A DNA stretch of 64,000 bases, taken from positions 1 through 64,000 of the forward strand of contig JADLAX010000068.1 in the NCBI GenBank assembly GCA_020848035.1, given 5' to 3'. Position 1 is the stretch's first letter; each line of letters begins with the position of its first letter. The stretch comes from Anaerolineae bacterium (GTDB taxonomy: Bacteria; Chloroflexota; Anaerolineae; Promineifilales; Promineifilaceae). Position numbers and translations under genes: made by a program. Under the pieces are notes generated by a model, which was not told the origin of the DNA, made no database searches, and saw only the letters and a program-made list of their open reading frames with translations. Below are positions 1 to 11,140 of the stretch, piece after piece.

Positions 1-336
1 ATGTGCCAATCGCTTGTTCAAACAGATACAAGAGGTAATTGATTCAGTTGAAAAGGTGCTGACTATTCAGAACGATTTAACTCATTCTGATAGGTTTTTA
101 TTTTCAAAAACTTTTTGCTGACTACTTGAACTATTTTGCACCCGTGTTTACAAAATATGTCAAAGGCTTCTGGCGCAAAATACTATGCAGTAATTTAGCA
201 AAGAGGCGGGGTAAATTGAATAGGAAGGTGGTCATTTGACCCCACCTAGCGCGGGGCAGCAACCGGGCAGAGAGCGCCCGAACAAGCTCGTATGGTGTGT
301 GGCATGGATGAGACCTCCAGCAGGTCTCATGGGGGT

Positions 337-1458
337 TTACAGCTCAACGGTTAAAATGGCTCCCTTTGGTGTGTTGGCAGAGGCAAAAATGTGCCCGCCG
401 TGGGCTTCGACGACCATTTTGCAGAAGGCCAGGCCGAGACCTGTCTGACGGCCGTTTTTCTTCTTAAGCGTCACAATTTCATACTTGTTAAAAATGCGCT
501 CCTGGTCTTCCGGGGCGATGCCCGGGCCTTCATCCAATACCTCTAGACGGAAAGAGGAGCGTGCCGTGGGGACGGCCGTTGGGTCATACTGCAAGCGTAG
601 CGTGACGAGGCTGTCTTCGGGCGCAAACTTAAAGGCATTGGAAAGCAAATTATCAATCACGCGTTTGAACAGCGAAACGTCCAGGCAGACCAACAGGTCA
701 TTCTCTGGGGCATCCAGCCGCAGTTCAAACTGGCGCAGCTGGGCCACCTCGTAGTTGGCTTCCATCACCTGCGCCGCTAACGCTTTGATACCAACTTCGG
801 TGGGTTCCAGCTTCAGCGCACCCTGCTCCATCTTGGCCACCGCGAGCACTTCGTCCATGAAGCTGTCTAGCGAACGCAAGCTGCTGCGCACAATGGTGGC
901 GTACTCTTTGTCCTTGGTCCCATCTGCCACACGCCGCAGGACAAAATCGTTGTACAGCATGGCTACTGTCAGCGGCGTGCGCATATCGTGAATGAGCATG
1001 TGGGCTAAATCTTCGCGCAGCTGCAAAAGTGATTGCAGGGCGTCGTATTGGTGCTTGATGCGCAGCATGGTGCGCACCCTGGCCCGTAATTCCGAGCCGT
1101 TGACCGGCTTGGACAAAAATTCGTCGGCCCCGGCGCTTAGACCTTGCAGCATGTCTTCACGGCCGTTTAGCGCCGTGACCAAAATGATGGGAATGTGCTG
1201 CCACCGCTTTTCTTGCTTGAGAAGGCGGCAGACATCATAACCGCTCATACCGGGCATCATCACGTCCATCAAAATGACGTCGGGTTGAATATCGCCAATG
1301 CGCTCGATGATTTCTGGACCGCTGCTGGCCAGGGACACTTCATAGCCTTCGGTCGAGAGCAGGTCAGCGATAACCTCGCGGGCCATCTGGTTGTCGTCGA
1401 CAATACAAATGTGAGGCAGATTGGTAACCGCTGTGGTGGGCGGTGTTGGTTGGTTCAT
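337..1458 (-). CDS. Response regulator receiver-histidine kinase hybrid (REC-HisKA-HATPase)
   Basis: ORF 337..1569; start trimmed to MNQPTPP. REC motifs (VDDN, LMDVMMPGMSG, KPV), HisKA (MLIHDMRTPL), HATPase (DEGPGIAPEDQERIF, GLGLAFCK). Confidence 0.9.
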   Translation of the reverse strand: MNQPTPPTTAVTNLPHICIVDDNQMAREVIADLLSTEGYEVSLASSGPEIIERIGDIQPDVILMDVMMPGMSGYDVCRLLKQEKRWQHIPIILVTALNGREDMLQGLSAGADEFLSKPVNGSELRARVRTMLRIKHQYDALQSLLQLREDLAHMLIHDMRTPLTVAMLYNDFVLRRVADGTKDKEYATIVRSSLRSLDSFMDEVLAVAKMEQGALKLEPTEVGIKALAAQVMEANYEVAQLRQFELRLDAPENDLLVCLDVSLFKRVIDNLLSNAFKFAPEDSLVTLRLQYDPTAVPTARSSFRLEVLDEGPGIAPEDQERIFNKYEIVTLKKKNGRQTGLGLAFCKMVVEAHGGHIFASANTPKGAILTVEL

Positions 1459-1502
1459 GAGTTGGCTCCCTGGGTGTGGCTGTGTCGTCAGACCGGTGGC
1501 TC

Positions 1503-1919
1503 TTAACCGATGGTGGGGGCGAAAACGGCCGTTTCTCTCAGCTCTTCCGCAATCAGGGCCACCGCCCAAACTGGCGATCCGTCTAACACAATCTGCTCCA
1601 GAATCTCAACCTTCAGCTGGAAATGATCGCTGCGGTGAGACGGGGTGTAGACCAGCCGACGGGTGGTGGCCGATGACGGCCGTGTGGGCCAGTTCAGCCA
1701 GGCGGCCGTTGGATAACATTGGTAAGCCGATTGGGCCAGGGCCATAAATTTGAGCTTGCGGGGCAAGTCGTCGTCACTAAACAGGCCCAAAAAGTGGCGC
1801 GCTTGCCGGTTGGCGTACAAAATTTCGTCTTCCTGGTTGATCAGCAGCAGGCCAGACTTGAGGTTTTGCCCCTGACGGGTTTGGGGGTGGCGTTGGTAAA
1901 CGGCCGTATCTTTAATCAT
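1503..1919 (-). CDS. Small PAS-like domain protein
   Basis: ORF trimmed to MIKDTAVYQ; 'GLLLINQEDEILYANRQARHFLGL' resembles a PAS core; start overlaps the upstream kinase stop by 4 bp. Confidence 0.65.
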   Translation of the reverse strand: MIKDTAVYQRHPQTRQGQNLKSGLLLINQEDEILYANRQARHFLGLFSDDDLPRKLKFMALAQSAYQCYPTAAWLNWPTRPSSATTRRLVYTPSHRSDHFQLKVEILEQIVLDGSPVWAVALIAEELRETAVFAPTIG

Positions 1920-4900
1920 AAGGTTGGCTCCTTGGGCATGGCAGCTTGTTCTGCCAGCAGTTGGTCGATGGTGAGTACCAGCTGGCGCAGCTGCACCGGC
2001 TTGCTCAGATAGACGTTGGCCCCAGCTGCCAGGCAGCGGGCCTTGTCGCCCTGCATCGCCAGGGCAGTGAGGGTGATGATGGGGATTGTTTTGATGGCCT
2101 CGGTTTTGCGCAGTTCGCAAACGGCCGTTAAGCCATCCATCTCCGGTAACTGCACGTCCATCAAAATAAGGTCGGGTGTCTCTTCCTGGGCGCGGGCCAG
2201 CGCTTCACTGCCGCTGCGGGCCACAATTACCCGGTACCCCCACACTTGCAGATATTCGGCAAAAATTTCTATGTTGGCTTCATTGTCTTCAACCAGCAGG
2301 ATGAGCTGGTCATGGGCGGCGGCTGAACTGGCATCACGCAGCTGCGGGCCGTAGGTTTGCTGGTCTTTTTCGGCCAGCTCTTTGGACTGCTGGGGGTGGG
2401 TAAACGGCCGTTGCGGCAAAGTTACTGTAAAGCGGCTGCCTACCCCAACTTCACTGTCTAGCGTCACGCTGCCCCCGTGCATTTCCGTCAGGCGGAACAC
2501 CAAAGACAGTCCCAGACCGGTGCCCTCATGCGAGCGGGCCAGGCTGCTATCTAGCTGCACAAATGGCTTAAACAACTGCTCCATATCTTTGGGGGCAATG
2601 CCAATGCCGGTGTCCCAGACCTGAATCTGGACCGTCTCCGTTTCGGCATCGCCAAACGCCTTCAAGCCCACCTCGCCGCCTACCGGGGTGAACTTCACCG
2701 CGTTGCTCAACAGGTTGATCAGCACCTGCTTCAAACGGCGTTCATCGGCCTGGCATACTTCTAGTGCGAGATCGACGTCGGCAAACAGCTTGATCTGTTT
2801 TTTATGGGCGGCTTGCCGCACAAATTGCAGGCTGCTTTCGCACAGGTGCCCCACAGCCACAGGTTGAATGTCCAGCGTAATTTTGCCCGCCTCAATTTTC
2901 GCCAGGTCCAAAATATCGTTAATGAGTTCCAGCAAATGGTTGCCGCTTTCCTCAATCACTTTCAGCGAACTGGCCTGTTTTTCGGTGATGGGGCCGTGAA
3001 TGCCCTCCAGCAAAATTTCGGCGCGGCCCAGGATGGCATTCAGCGGGGTGCGCAGTTCATGGCTCATGTTGGCCAGAAATTCATCCTTGGTGCGCAGCGC
3101 CCGGGCCAGTTTGGCGTTGGTGGTGTTAAGCTCTTCGCTGCGTTTGAGCAGCGCATCTTCAGCCTCACGTCGTTTGGTGATGTCCCGGGCCAGAGCCTGG
3201 TAGCCAATAATCTTGCCATTTTCAACAATAGACTGGACGTTTTGGCCCAGCCAGATTTTGGCGTTGTCTTTGCCCAGCGCGATAAATTCGTGATAACTGC
3301 TCACAATTTTGGGCGTTGTCTGCTTGCTGTACGCTTGCAGGAGCTTTTGGCGGAAGCTGGGGTGGGCAAAGTCGGAGCAGTGGCGGCCCAACAGCTCGTC
3401 TTCAGAAGTGAAGCCCAACGTGCGCACGGTGACCGGATTGACGTAGGTGAAGTAGCCGTAGGCATCGGTGCGGAAGATGAGGTCGGTAGCCGTTTCTACC
3501 AGCTGCTTGTAGCGTCGTTCACTGCTGCGCAGCGCTTTTTCCATCTTTTTGCGCTCGGTAATTTGGGTTTCCAATTCTCGGGTATGGCTGCGCAGCTCAT
3601 CAGACAGGCGAACCGTTTCCATAGCCAGCCCGGCATGTTCGGCAAAGACGGTGATAATGCGTTGGGCGCGTTTGTCGAAGGCGTCTTGTTGGGTACTTTG
3701 CAGGTCGATGGCCCCAATGATGCGGTCATAGGCACGCAGCGGAACGACCAGCTGCGATTGGGTGGCGGTGTTGTCTGGCTGGTAGCGGGGGTCTTTGGCG
3801 ACGTCGGGGGAGTAGATGACTTTGGCCTGGCGAACGGCCGTAGTTACCAAATTGTGCTCGGCCAGGGGCATCACATGGTTGCGCACGCTGCGGTAACGCC
3901 CTTCGCGGGCCAGCCAGATGAGCCGGTTGTGGGTTTGGTGGAGTACGGCCGTCTCGCCACCTACCTGAATGGGTTCTTGCAGCAGCAGCACGCCGCAGGC
4001 GTCGAAGCCCAATTCGTTGATGGCGGTAGACGCGATTTGTTTGGCCAATTCCCGCACGTTGCTGGGCTTAAACAACTGCACGGCCGCCTGGTAAATCGCC
4101 TTCACTTCGGCGGCGTTGGCTTCAATCAGCGCTTCGGCTTCGCGCCGCTCGGTCAGGTCGGTGATGGTGGCGATGGAGCCAATGATTTTGCCCTGGTGAT
4201 CGTAATGCGGCACACCGTTGATGAGAACGTACAGCGGGGTACCATCAGCTTTGCGCAGACGGGTTTCGTAGGAGCTGGTTTTGCCCTCCAACCGCCGCAT
4301 TTGGGCCTGAATCAGCGTCGATTCGTTTTCGGGGAAGGTGAATTCCAGCACCGTTTTGCCAATGACTGCCTCTTGCGGATAACCCAACATAGAGGCATAG
4401 GCCGGATTCACATACTCAAAAACACCTTCAACCGTGGTTACCGTCACCCCCTGCCCCATGGTGACCATAATTTGCTGGCCAAAGTTGCGCTGTTTCATCA
4501 GGTCCAGTTCCGTCTTCTGGCGCATGATGGCGTTGACAAAAATATCGGCCATCACCTTGAGTGGGTCGATATGTTCGGCCTGGTGGGGCAGGCTGGGGTG
4601 GTTGGAGTCCAGGCCAAAAAAGCCGATGACTTCTTTGCTGTACACCAGCGGCAAGATCAGGGCCGAGCGGATGCCTTGCAGCGCAAGCAGTTTGTTTTCG
4701 CTGCTGGTTTCTTGCTCAACGTCGGTGATGTTTTGAATGTAGATGGCTTCTTGGCGCAGCAGCTGGGGCATCCAGTTCTGGAACAGATCGGCAGCGAGCG
4801 AGCGGCATTCTTGCAGGTTGGTGCAGATTTGTGGGTTGCACCAGTGGTGGGTGTTTTTTACTTCACGGCCGTTTTCCTCAATCAGGTAAATGTAACCGCG

Positions 4901-5218
4901 ATCATAATGGGTGAATGTGGCAATCTGAGCCAGAGCCTGATCAATGCCCTCATCAATTTCCTCGGTAGCCAGGTGAATAAATTGGGTGGAAATTGCGGTC
5001 AAGACCTGGTCGAAGGCGATACGGTCTTGCAGCTTGCGCTGAATTTTGATGCGTTCAACAATCTCCACTTCAAGCTGTTCATTGGTCAGCCGCAGCGCAT
5101 CGGTATGCGACCTCACCCGTTCTTGCAACAGCTCGTTTTTACGGCGCAGTTGTTTGCTTTCTTGCAGCAGCTGGTCGGCCGAGGCTTGGGGCTCTGGGTT
5201 GCGGGGTTGGTCAGACAT
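1916..5218 (-). CDS. Hybrid sensor histidine kinase (GAF-PAS-GAF-PAS-HisKA-HATPase-REC)
   Basis: MSDQPRNPEPQ start; HisKA 'FLANMSHELRTPLNAILG', HATPase 'DTGIGI..GTGLGLSL', C-terminal REC 'LILLVEDNEANIE..LILMDVQLPEMDG..KPV'. Confidence 0.92.
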   Translation of the reverse strand: MSDQPRNPEPQASADQLLQESKQLRRKNELLQERVRSHTDALRLTNEQLEVEIVERIKIQRKLQDRIAFDQVLTAISTQFIHLATEEIDEGIDQALAQIATFTHYDRGYIYLIEENGREVKNTHHWCNPQICTNLQECRSLAADLFQNWMPQLLRQEAIYIQNITDVEQETSSENKLLALQGIRSALILPLVYSKEVIGFFGLDSNHPSLPHQAEHIDPLKVMADIFVNAIMRQKTELDLMKQRNFGQQIMVTMGQGVTVTTVEGVFEYVNPAYASMLGYPQEAVIGKTVLEFTFPENESTLIQAQMRRLEGKTSSYETRLRKADGTPLYVLINGVPHYDHQGKIIGSIATITDLTERREAEALIEANAAEVKAIYQAAVQLFKPSNVRELAKQIASTAINELGFDACGVLLLQEPIQVGGETAVLHQTHNRLIWLAREGRYRSVRNHVMPLAEHNLVTTAVRQAKVIYSPDVAKDPRYQPDNTATQSQLVVPLRAYDRIIGAIDLQSTQQDAFDKRAQRIITVFAEHAGLAMETVRLSDELRSHTRELETQITERKKMEKALRSSERRYKQLVETATDLIFRTDAYGYFTYVNPVTVRTLGFTSEDELLGRHCSDFAHPSFRQKLLQAYSKQTTPKIVSSYHEFIALGKDNAKIWLGQNVQSIVENGKIIGYQALARDITKRREAEDALLKRSEELNTTNAKLARALRTKDEFLANMSHELRTPLNAILGRAEILLEGIHGPITEKQASSLKVIEESGNHLLELINDILDLAKIEAGKITLDIQPVAVGHLCESSLQFVRQAAHKKQIKLFADVDLALEVCQADERRLKQVLINLLSNAVKFTPVGGEVGLKAFGDAETETVQIQVWDTGIGIAPKDMEQLFKPFVQLDSSLARSHEGTGLGLSLVFRLTEMHGGSVTLDSEVGVGSRFTVTLPQRPFTHPQQSKELAEKDQQTYGPQLRDASSAAAHDQLILLVEDNEANIEIFAEYLQVWGYRVIVARSGSEALARAQEETPDLILMDVQLPEMDGLTAVCELRKTEAIKTIPIITLTALAMQGDKARCLAAGANVYLSKPVQLRQLVLTIDQLLAEQAAMPKEPTL

Positions 5219-5400
5219 TTGGCTCTTGTGATTACGTGAACTTTTATGCAATGGTTTGCGCAAATATGCGGCAGCCGTCAAAAGCTGCGCCCATTTTGCG
5301 TATCATAGGCAGCGCCCCGACGGAAAACAATAGCCTTCAGGTATCAGCGAATAGGGAATATTGCCCTATAACGTGTGTCTCTCGTGTTTGCTATAGTAAT

Positions 5401-6282
5401 TCAGGCAAGGGTCGATAGCTTGACATAAATCTCTTCGAGAGCAGACTCCTGCACCGATAGATTTACCAGGTGCCATTGTTCAGAAGAGATTTGATGCAGC
5501 AGACTGCTTAGCTCGTTGAGATCACCAGTGCGAACGCGGTAGTTGCCATCGACCAGGGGGTAATCCAGAGACTGGCTGGAATGGAAGAGTACCTCGTATT
5601 CGCGATGACCGAGCGTGGCTCGGATGGCTTCCATGGTGTCACAAATGAGTAAACGGCCGTCTTTCAATATCGTCACCCGGTCACAAACCGACTCCACATG
5701 GAATAAATTGTGGGCGCTGAGCAAAATGGTTTTGCCCTGCTTGCGCAGCTCTTTTAAATAATTGAGGATAAAAAATGAGGTCAGGGGGTCCAGGCCAGAG
5801 TTTGGCTCATCTAGAATGAGCAGGTCCGGATCGTGCAGCAGCACCCGGGCAATGGCCACCTTGCGCTTCATGCCTTTAGACAGCTCCCCGGTAAGCTTGG
5901 TGCGCTCGGGCAGGTTCAGCCCGGTGAGCAGTTCTTCAATGCGGGCCAGGGTTTGCTTTTTGGGCATCTCGTACAGCTCACCAAAAAAGGTGAGGTACTC
6001 CAACACCGTCATGTTGGCATACAGGGCGCTCTCTTCTGGCAAAAAGCCAATCTTCTTCTTGATTTCTGGTGTGCCCCGGTTCTGGCTCATGTCGTGGCCC
6101 ATCACCTCGACCACACCAGAAAATGGGGCGATGAGCCCGGCAATCATTTTAAGGGTGCTGCTTTTGCCAGCACCGTTATGCCCGATGATGCCCATAATTT
6201 CGCCGGGGCGCACTTCCAGGTTGAGATTACGCACGGCAACGTGCTGCTCATAAAGTTTGCTTACGTCGTTTAATTTGATCAT
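5401..6282 (-). CDS. ABC transporter ATP-binding protein (CcmA/NatA-like)
   Basis: Walker A GHNGAGKSS, signature LSKGMKRKV, Walker B LLILDEPNSGLD. Confidence 0.93.
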   Translation of the reverse strand: MIKLNDVSKLYEQHVAVRNLNLEVRPGEIMGIIGHNGAGKSSTLKMIAGLIAPFSGVVEVMGHDMSQNRGTPEIKKKIGFLPEESALYANMTVLEYLTFFGELYEMPKKQTLARIEELLTGLNLPERTKLTGELSKGMKRKVAIARVLLHDPDLLILDEPNSGLDPLTSFFILNYLKELRKQGKTILLSAHNLFHVESVCDRVTILKDGRLLICDTMEAIRATLGHREYEVLFHSSQSLDYPLVDGNYRVRTGDLNELSSLLHQISSEQWHLVNLSVQESALEEIYVKLSTLA

Positions 6283-6333
6283 ATCTCTCTATCTCTTTGG
6301 GGGATTTTTTACAAGAATAATGGACTTATACCT

Positions 6334-8022
6334 ATGCTTAACTTTAGATTGATACTTTCGATCGCCCGCCGCGAACTGTTTCGCGTTCGGTCTCGCTTTC
6401 AGGGCAGTGCCCGATCCATGCTGCTACTGGTTTTCCTGGCCGCTGCAAGTTTATCCTACCTTGCCTGGCAAAAGGGAGCAACGGTGCAAATGGGGGTTTA
6501 TCGGGTTGGTGTCTCCCCAAATGGTCCTGTTTTGGCCGACGGCCGTTTCATCACCACCACGCTGGATCCCATTGCGGGCTTTGAGCAGCTGCGTCTGGGC
6601 CAGCAAGATTTGTACGTGGAGGCCGACCGGGTCATCGCCCGCGAAGATGACCGTTCGCAGTACGCCCTGGGCGCGGTAAAGCAATATTTGGCTGAGCAAG
6701 AACTCATCCGCCTGTCGGAAAATTATGTGCCAGAAGAGGCGTTCCCCCTGCGCATTACGGTGCAAGAGAATTCGGTAACGGCCGTTGTCCGCGACGGCCT
6801 GGGTAGTGGGGCCAGCGACGCAGCCGATGCCGCAGCGGTGGATGCGGGCCTGGCCAACATGGGCCTGTCTGACTTTGACCTGGCGGGAGAAGATGTGTTT
6901 ATTCCCTCTCTTTCCGAACCACCCATTCCCTTTGCCCAGGTCATCATCGCCTTTTTGTACGTCATGCCCATCGCCTTCATCAACATCTTCTTCACCAGCA
7001 GCTTTATGCAGGAAAAGCTGGATAAGCGGCTCTCCGTGCTGCTCTCTACGCCCGCCCGCCCGGTAGAAATCATCCTGGGCAAGATGCTGCCGTACCTTAC
7101 CTTTTCGCTCATCTCCGTGGTGGTGATGACCCTGGTTTTAGGCGGCAACGTGGGTGCGGCGCTGCTGATTTTTGTGCCCGTCATCCTGTTCATGTTTGCC
7201 ATTTACCTGATGGTGCCGCTCTTTTACCGCACCTTTAAAGACACCACCTTCATCTCTATGCTGGCGGTGACAATTATCACCGCCTACCTAGTGTTCCCGG
7301 CCATGTTTAGCGGGGTGAATGACTTCAGCTACCTCTCGCCGCTGACCCTGGCGGTGCAGATGTACCAGGGGGAGATGTTTAACCTGGAGCAGTACCTCTT
7401 TGCCACGGTGCCGATTGTGAGCATCTTTTCGTTTGCCCTGTACATCGGCACGCGGGTGCTGAACGAGGAGTTCCTGCTGGGCTTCCGCCCGCTGACGCGT
7501 AAGCTGGCCCAGGCGGTTTACCTGGCGATGAACCAGAAACGGCCGTTTCTCTCCATCTTCTTCCTCGCTCTCTGTTTTGTGCCCATTGTCTACCTCATCC
7601 AGCTGGTGCTGCTGGCCGTCTCGCTGAACCTGCCGCTGCAGGTGGCGCTGATTGCCGTGCTGCTGGCCTCGGTGCTGGTGGAGGAAGTGGCTAAGTCGGT
7701 AGGCATTGTGGTGCTGTATCAGCGTAAGGCAGAACGGCCGTATCGCCGCATTTTCACCCTGGCCCTGATTTCGGCCGTGGGCTTTCTGGTCGCCGAAAAG
7801 CTGCTGCTGTACCTCTCGCTCAGCGTCGTGTCTGAGGCGGCACTCTCCACCGCCATCTTTAGCGGCGGGCTGCTCATCGTGCCGCTGATTGCCCACTTCG
7901 CCTTCACCAGCTTTGTCTGCGTGTTAAATGCCCGCTGGCACGTGCGTTATCCCGTGGCCATCCTGGCCGCCGGGGTGCTGCACGTCACCTACAACCTCTT
8001 TATCCTGGGATCTGCACTATGA
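6334..8022 (+). CDS. ABC-2 type permease with C-terminal PrsW-like intramembrane protease domain
   Basis: N-terminal ABC-2 permease (LDKRLSVLLSTPARPVEIILGKMLPY); C-terminal multi-TM segment with VEEVAK, VAEK, HFAFTSF, LHVTYN motifs. Confidence 0.8.
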   Translation: MLNFRLILSIARRELFRVRSRFQGSARSMLLLVFLAAASLSYLAWQKGATVQMGVYRVGVSPNGPVLADGRFITTTLDPIAGFEQLRLGQQDLYVEADRVIAREDDRSQYALGAVKQYLAEQELIRLSENYVPEEAFPLRITVQENSVTAVVRDGLGSGASDAADAAAVDAGLANMGLSDFDLAGEDVFIPSLSEPPIPFAQVIIAFLYVMPIAFINIFFTSSFMQEKLDKRLSVLLSTPARPVEIILGKMLPYLTFSLISVVVMTLVLGGNVGAALLIFVPVILFMFAIYLMVPLFYRTFKDTTFISMLAVTIITAYLVFPAMFSGVNDFSYLSPLTLAVQMYQGEMFNLEQYLFATVPIVSIFSFALYIGTRVLNEEFLLGFRPLTRKLAQAVYLAMNQKRPFLSIFFLALCFVPIVYLIQLVLLAVSLNLPLQVALIAVLLASVLVEEVAKSVGIVVLYQRKAERPYRRIFTLALISAVGFLVAEKLLLYLSLSVVSEAALSTAIFSGGLLIVPLIAHFAFTSFVCVLNARWHVRYPVAILAAGVLHVTYNLFILGSAL

Positions 8023-9068
8023 ACTTCAAACCACTCCTGGCCATCGTTAAGCGCGAACTGCGCTCTGTCACCCGCGAACGAACCATCATGATTGCCATCG
8101 GCATTCAGCTGTTCATCGCCTCCTTCTCGTCCGTCATTCTCGTGGGACTGCTGTCGTTTTACGACCCCAACACCATCGCCCAAAACAGCCAGGCACGCAT
8201 CCAGGCAGGCATTGTGGGCGACCAGGAAAGTCCGCTGCTGGACTATCTACGCGCGGGCAACGTGCGCCCCATCTACTTTGCCGATCCCGAACGGGCCGAT
8301 GCCGCCCTGGATCAGGGCCTCATCGACACGGTGCTGTACGTGCCGCCGGAAAATACGGCCGAAATTGCCCACATGCAGCTCTTTCTGCCCGAAGCCGAAA
8401 CCCAGTCCACCATCGTCATGATGATGCTGCGCAAGCCGCTGGAGCAGTACGAAAATTACCTGCGCCGCGCTCGCGGCATCGAGGTGCGCTTTACCGACCT
8501 GGAAGGCAAGCCGTCTACCAGCTACGAATTTTTGTACGCCACCATCGTACCGATCCTCATGTTTTTCCCTGGCTTTGTGGCGGGCAGCATGGTGGCCGAT
8601 TCGGTTGCCAGTGAGCTGGAGCACGATACGCTGGAAACGCTCTGGTCGGCCCCCATCAGCCTGGCCCACATTTTTGGTGCCAAAATCGTGGCGGCAATGG
8701 TGCTGGCGTTGATACAGATTGCCTTGTGGCTGGTGCTCCTGCATTTTAACCAGATTGATGTGCAAAATACGGTCAATGTGCTCTTTCTGGCCGTGGTTGT
8801 GGCCGGGCTGAACGCTGTCGCGGCAGCGGTGATCACCACCTTCTTGAAGGACCGCGAACGGGCCCAGTTTATCTACTCGTTGACCATCGTCTTGGTGGCG
8901 GGTGGCAGTGCGCTGATCGGCCGTTCCCCCATTACCCTGCTCACCCAGCTGGCCACCAACGACTACTACGCCAGCGGGGTAGACGTGGCGCTGTATGGTG
9001 GGCTGCTGGTGGTGGTCGCGGCGGGGTACCTGCTCTTTTCAAAGCGGCTGCTGGGTACAAAAATATAA
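8019..9068 (+). CDS. ABC-2 type permease
   Basis: KRELRSVTRERTIMIAIGIQLF; DTLETLWSAPISLAHIFGAKIV; 4-bp overlap with upstream permease. Confidence 0.85.
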   Translation: MNFKPLLAIVKRELRSVTRERTIMIAIGIQLFIASFSSVILVGLLSFYDPNTIAQNSQARIQAGIVGDQESPLLDYLRAGNVRPIYFADPERADAALDQGLIDTVLYVPPENTAEIAHMQLFLPEAETQSTIVMMMLRKPLEQYENYLRRARGIEVRFTDLEGKPSTSYEFLYATIVPILMFFPGFVAGSMVADSVASELEHDTLETLWSAPISLAHIFGAKIVAAMVLALIQIALWLVLLHFNQIDVQNTVNVLFLAVVVAGLNAVAAAVITTFLKDRERAQFIYSLTIVLVAGGSALIGRSPITLLTQLATNDYYASGVDVALYGGLLVVVAAGYLLFSKRLLGTKI

Positions 9069-9077
9069 TCCTCAACC

Positions 9078-9108
9078 ATTTCCCCGGAAACTTTGAGTTT
9101 TCGGGGAA
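9078..9108. terminator. Stem-loop downstream of ABC permease operon
   Basis: TTTCCCCGGAAACTTTGAGTTTTCGGGGAAA inverted repeat 10 bp after the stop codon. Confidence 0.5.
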
Positions 9109-9193
9109 ATCTACCCCCCCCTCTCCCCAAACGGTTTTTTCACGGCGATAGTTCGTTATTTTCACGGACGACTTCACGTCCCTATGACATAAT

Positions 9194-11140
9194 TTGCCCA
9201 GCAGCCATTCTTTTGGCGCTGCAAACGATGAGGCGATTGGCTGCCAGACGGCCGAACGAATAGGTGACGTGCAAACAGACAGCCCGATTGATCCAATTGA
9301 GTTTGACGAGCAGTACGAACTCGCTTACGAAGAACCCGAGCCCAGGTCCATAACGCCAATGCTGGCGTGGATGGGCGTTTTGGGTTTGGTAATTTTGTTC
9401 ATTCCGCTCTATCTCACCGCCAATACGCTGGATAATGAAGTTGTTCGCCTGGAATCGGAGCTGTTCCCCAGGCAAACGGCCGCTGCGGCCGCGCCCGGTT
9501 TGCCCCCTGAAGCTGCCCCGCTGGTGGTGACGTTAACGGCCGTTCACAGCCAGACCAACCAGATCGATACCATTCTGCCCACCCTGGTTGCCGACAACGT
9601 GGATTGGCCTGGTGCTCTCGCCGCCGTCAACAACGTGGACGGCAGCCAGATTCAGATCACCGGCCTGGAGCAGTCGGGTGGGCAGCTGCTTATTCGCGGC
9701 CGGGCGGCCAGTGACGATGCCGTCACCGCCTACACGCGCCAGCTGGAAGGATCGGGCAAATTTGTGGCCGTGGAAGTGCAGTCAATTGTGCAGGCCCCCG
9801 AGCCGTTTTTATCGCCGACGCCCACCGTGCCGCTGCCTACCGCCACGCCGACAACGGCCGTTACCAACACCCCGCTGCCAACGGCCGTTCCCCCCACCGT
9901 GCCCGTTACCCCCAAACCCACCGCCACCGCCACACCCAAACTCACCGACGATTATGAGTGGGACGATGCCCACGCCAATCCCATCTTTGTCGGCGCGCCG
10001 CCGCAGGCGCACAATTTTTATCCCGATTTTGACGTTGACTGCGTGATTTTCCTGGCCAAAGCGGGGCGCACCTACGAGGTGAGTACCGACTTTCTCGCGC
10101 CAGGTGTGGACACCTTTCTGACGGTTACCTTTGGCGATGTGACGCTCACCAACGATGATGCCGCGTTGGGCACGCTGAGCTCCAGCGTGACCCTGCAAGC
10201 GCCGCCGGATAAAGACATAGAGGTATCGGTGCAGGTGAGCAATCGTGGCGTTTTTGGCGGCGACAAATGGTATGATTTGCTGGTGCTGGAAGTGGTACCC
10301 ACCACGCCAACGCCGACGATCACCCCCACCAATGCGCCGCCGACCATCACACCATCCCCCACCACCGACCTGCGCGACAGCCACGAGCCCAACGATGTTG
10401 ACCCCAACCCAATTGCCATCGGCGAGGCGCAAATTCACAATTTTTACCCCAGCGCTGATGTGGACAAAGTGGGGCTGTTGGTGAAAAACGGCCGTTTCTA
10501 CCAAATTGTCACGTCGCAGCTGGCTCTGGGGGTGGATACGGCCGTAACCGTCAATTTTAACGGCCAGAGCTGGCAAAACGACGACTATGACCTGCCCGGC
10601 TCCGGTAACCTGGCTTCGGCCGTTTGTTTCCCAGCCCAGGCGGATGGAACGGCCGTAGTTACCGTCACCAATGTGGGGCAGCAGTTTGGCGGCAACAAAA
10701 CGTACGTTGTGTCGGCTCAGGAAGTGCCCTTCCTCACTGTGCAGCCGCAGGCGATCAACTTTGGTACGGCCACCCAGGGCGGCAGCAATCCACCGGTGCA
10801 GGCGGTGCAAATTGAGGGCAGCGAGCCGCTTTCGTGGCAGTTCAGTACGGAGACACCCTGGCTGAGTGCGGCGGTGATCACCGGCACCACACCGTCCAGC
10901 CTCAGCCTGACGGCCAACATTGCCGGGCTGGCCCCCGGCGTTCACGAAGGGGAATTTACTCTAGGCTGGGCCGATTTTTGCCGCCAGACCGTGCCCGTTT
11001 CGGTGAAGATCGATCCGGTGACCAGCAGCCTGATGGGGGTGGACGGCCGTTTTTTCCCCGCAGCCAAATTTGCCCGGCAGGAAGAAACGATTGAATTTGT
11101 CATCCTGGTTACGCTGCAGCCTGTGGTGGTGGCCCCCTAA
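9194..11140 (+). CDS. PilN-like membrane protein with two C-terminal PPC-like beta domains
   Basis: N-terminal TM plus PilN-like region ([49 protein letters not shown]), Pro/Thr linkers, two similar modules each with 'HNFYP..DVD'. TTG start uncertain. Confidence 0.65.
   Translation: MPSSHSFGAANDEAIGCQTAERIGDVQTDSPIDPIEFDEQYELAYEEPEPRSITPMLAWMGVLGLVILFIPLYLTANTLDNEVVRLESELFPRQTAAAAAPGLPPEAAPLVVTLTAVHSQTNQIDTILPTLVADNVDWPGALAAVNNVDGSQIQITGLEQSGGQLLIRGRAASDDAVTAYTRQLEGSGKFVAVEVQSIVQAPEPFLSPTPTVPLPTATPTTAVTNTPLPTAVPPTVPVTPKPTATATPKLTDDYEWDDAHANPIFVGAPPQAHNFYPDFDVDCVIFLAKAGRTYEVSTDFLAPGVDTFLTVTFGDVTLTNDDAALGTLSSSVTLQAPPDKDIEVSVQVSNRGVFGGDKWYDLLVLEVVPTTPTPTITPTNAPPTITPSPTTDLRDSHEPNDVDPNPIAIGEAQIHNFYPSADVDKVGLLVKNGRFYQIVTSQLALGVDTAVTVNFNGQSWQNDDYDLPGSGNLASAVCFPAQADGTAVVTVTNVGQQFGGNKTYVVSAQEVPFLTVQPQAINFGTATQGGSNPPVQAVQIEGSEPLSWQFSTETPWLSAAVITGTTPSSLSLTANIAGLAPGVHEGEFTLGWADFCRQTVPVSVKIDPVTSSLMGVDGRFFPAAKFARQEETIEFVILVTLQPVVVAP

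Noticed and set aside
308-330. ATGAGACCT-CCAGC-AGGTCTCAT hairpin after the first kinase gene as a terminator
   Set aside because: Good stem but no T tract on the minus strand; not called as a feature.
2804-5239. 811-aa plus-strand ORF antisense to the hybrid kinase
   Set aside because: Composition and low-complexity translation; the minus strand encodes clear GAF/PAS/HisKA/REC domains. GC-rich shadow ORF.
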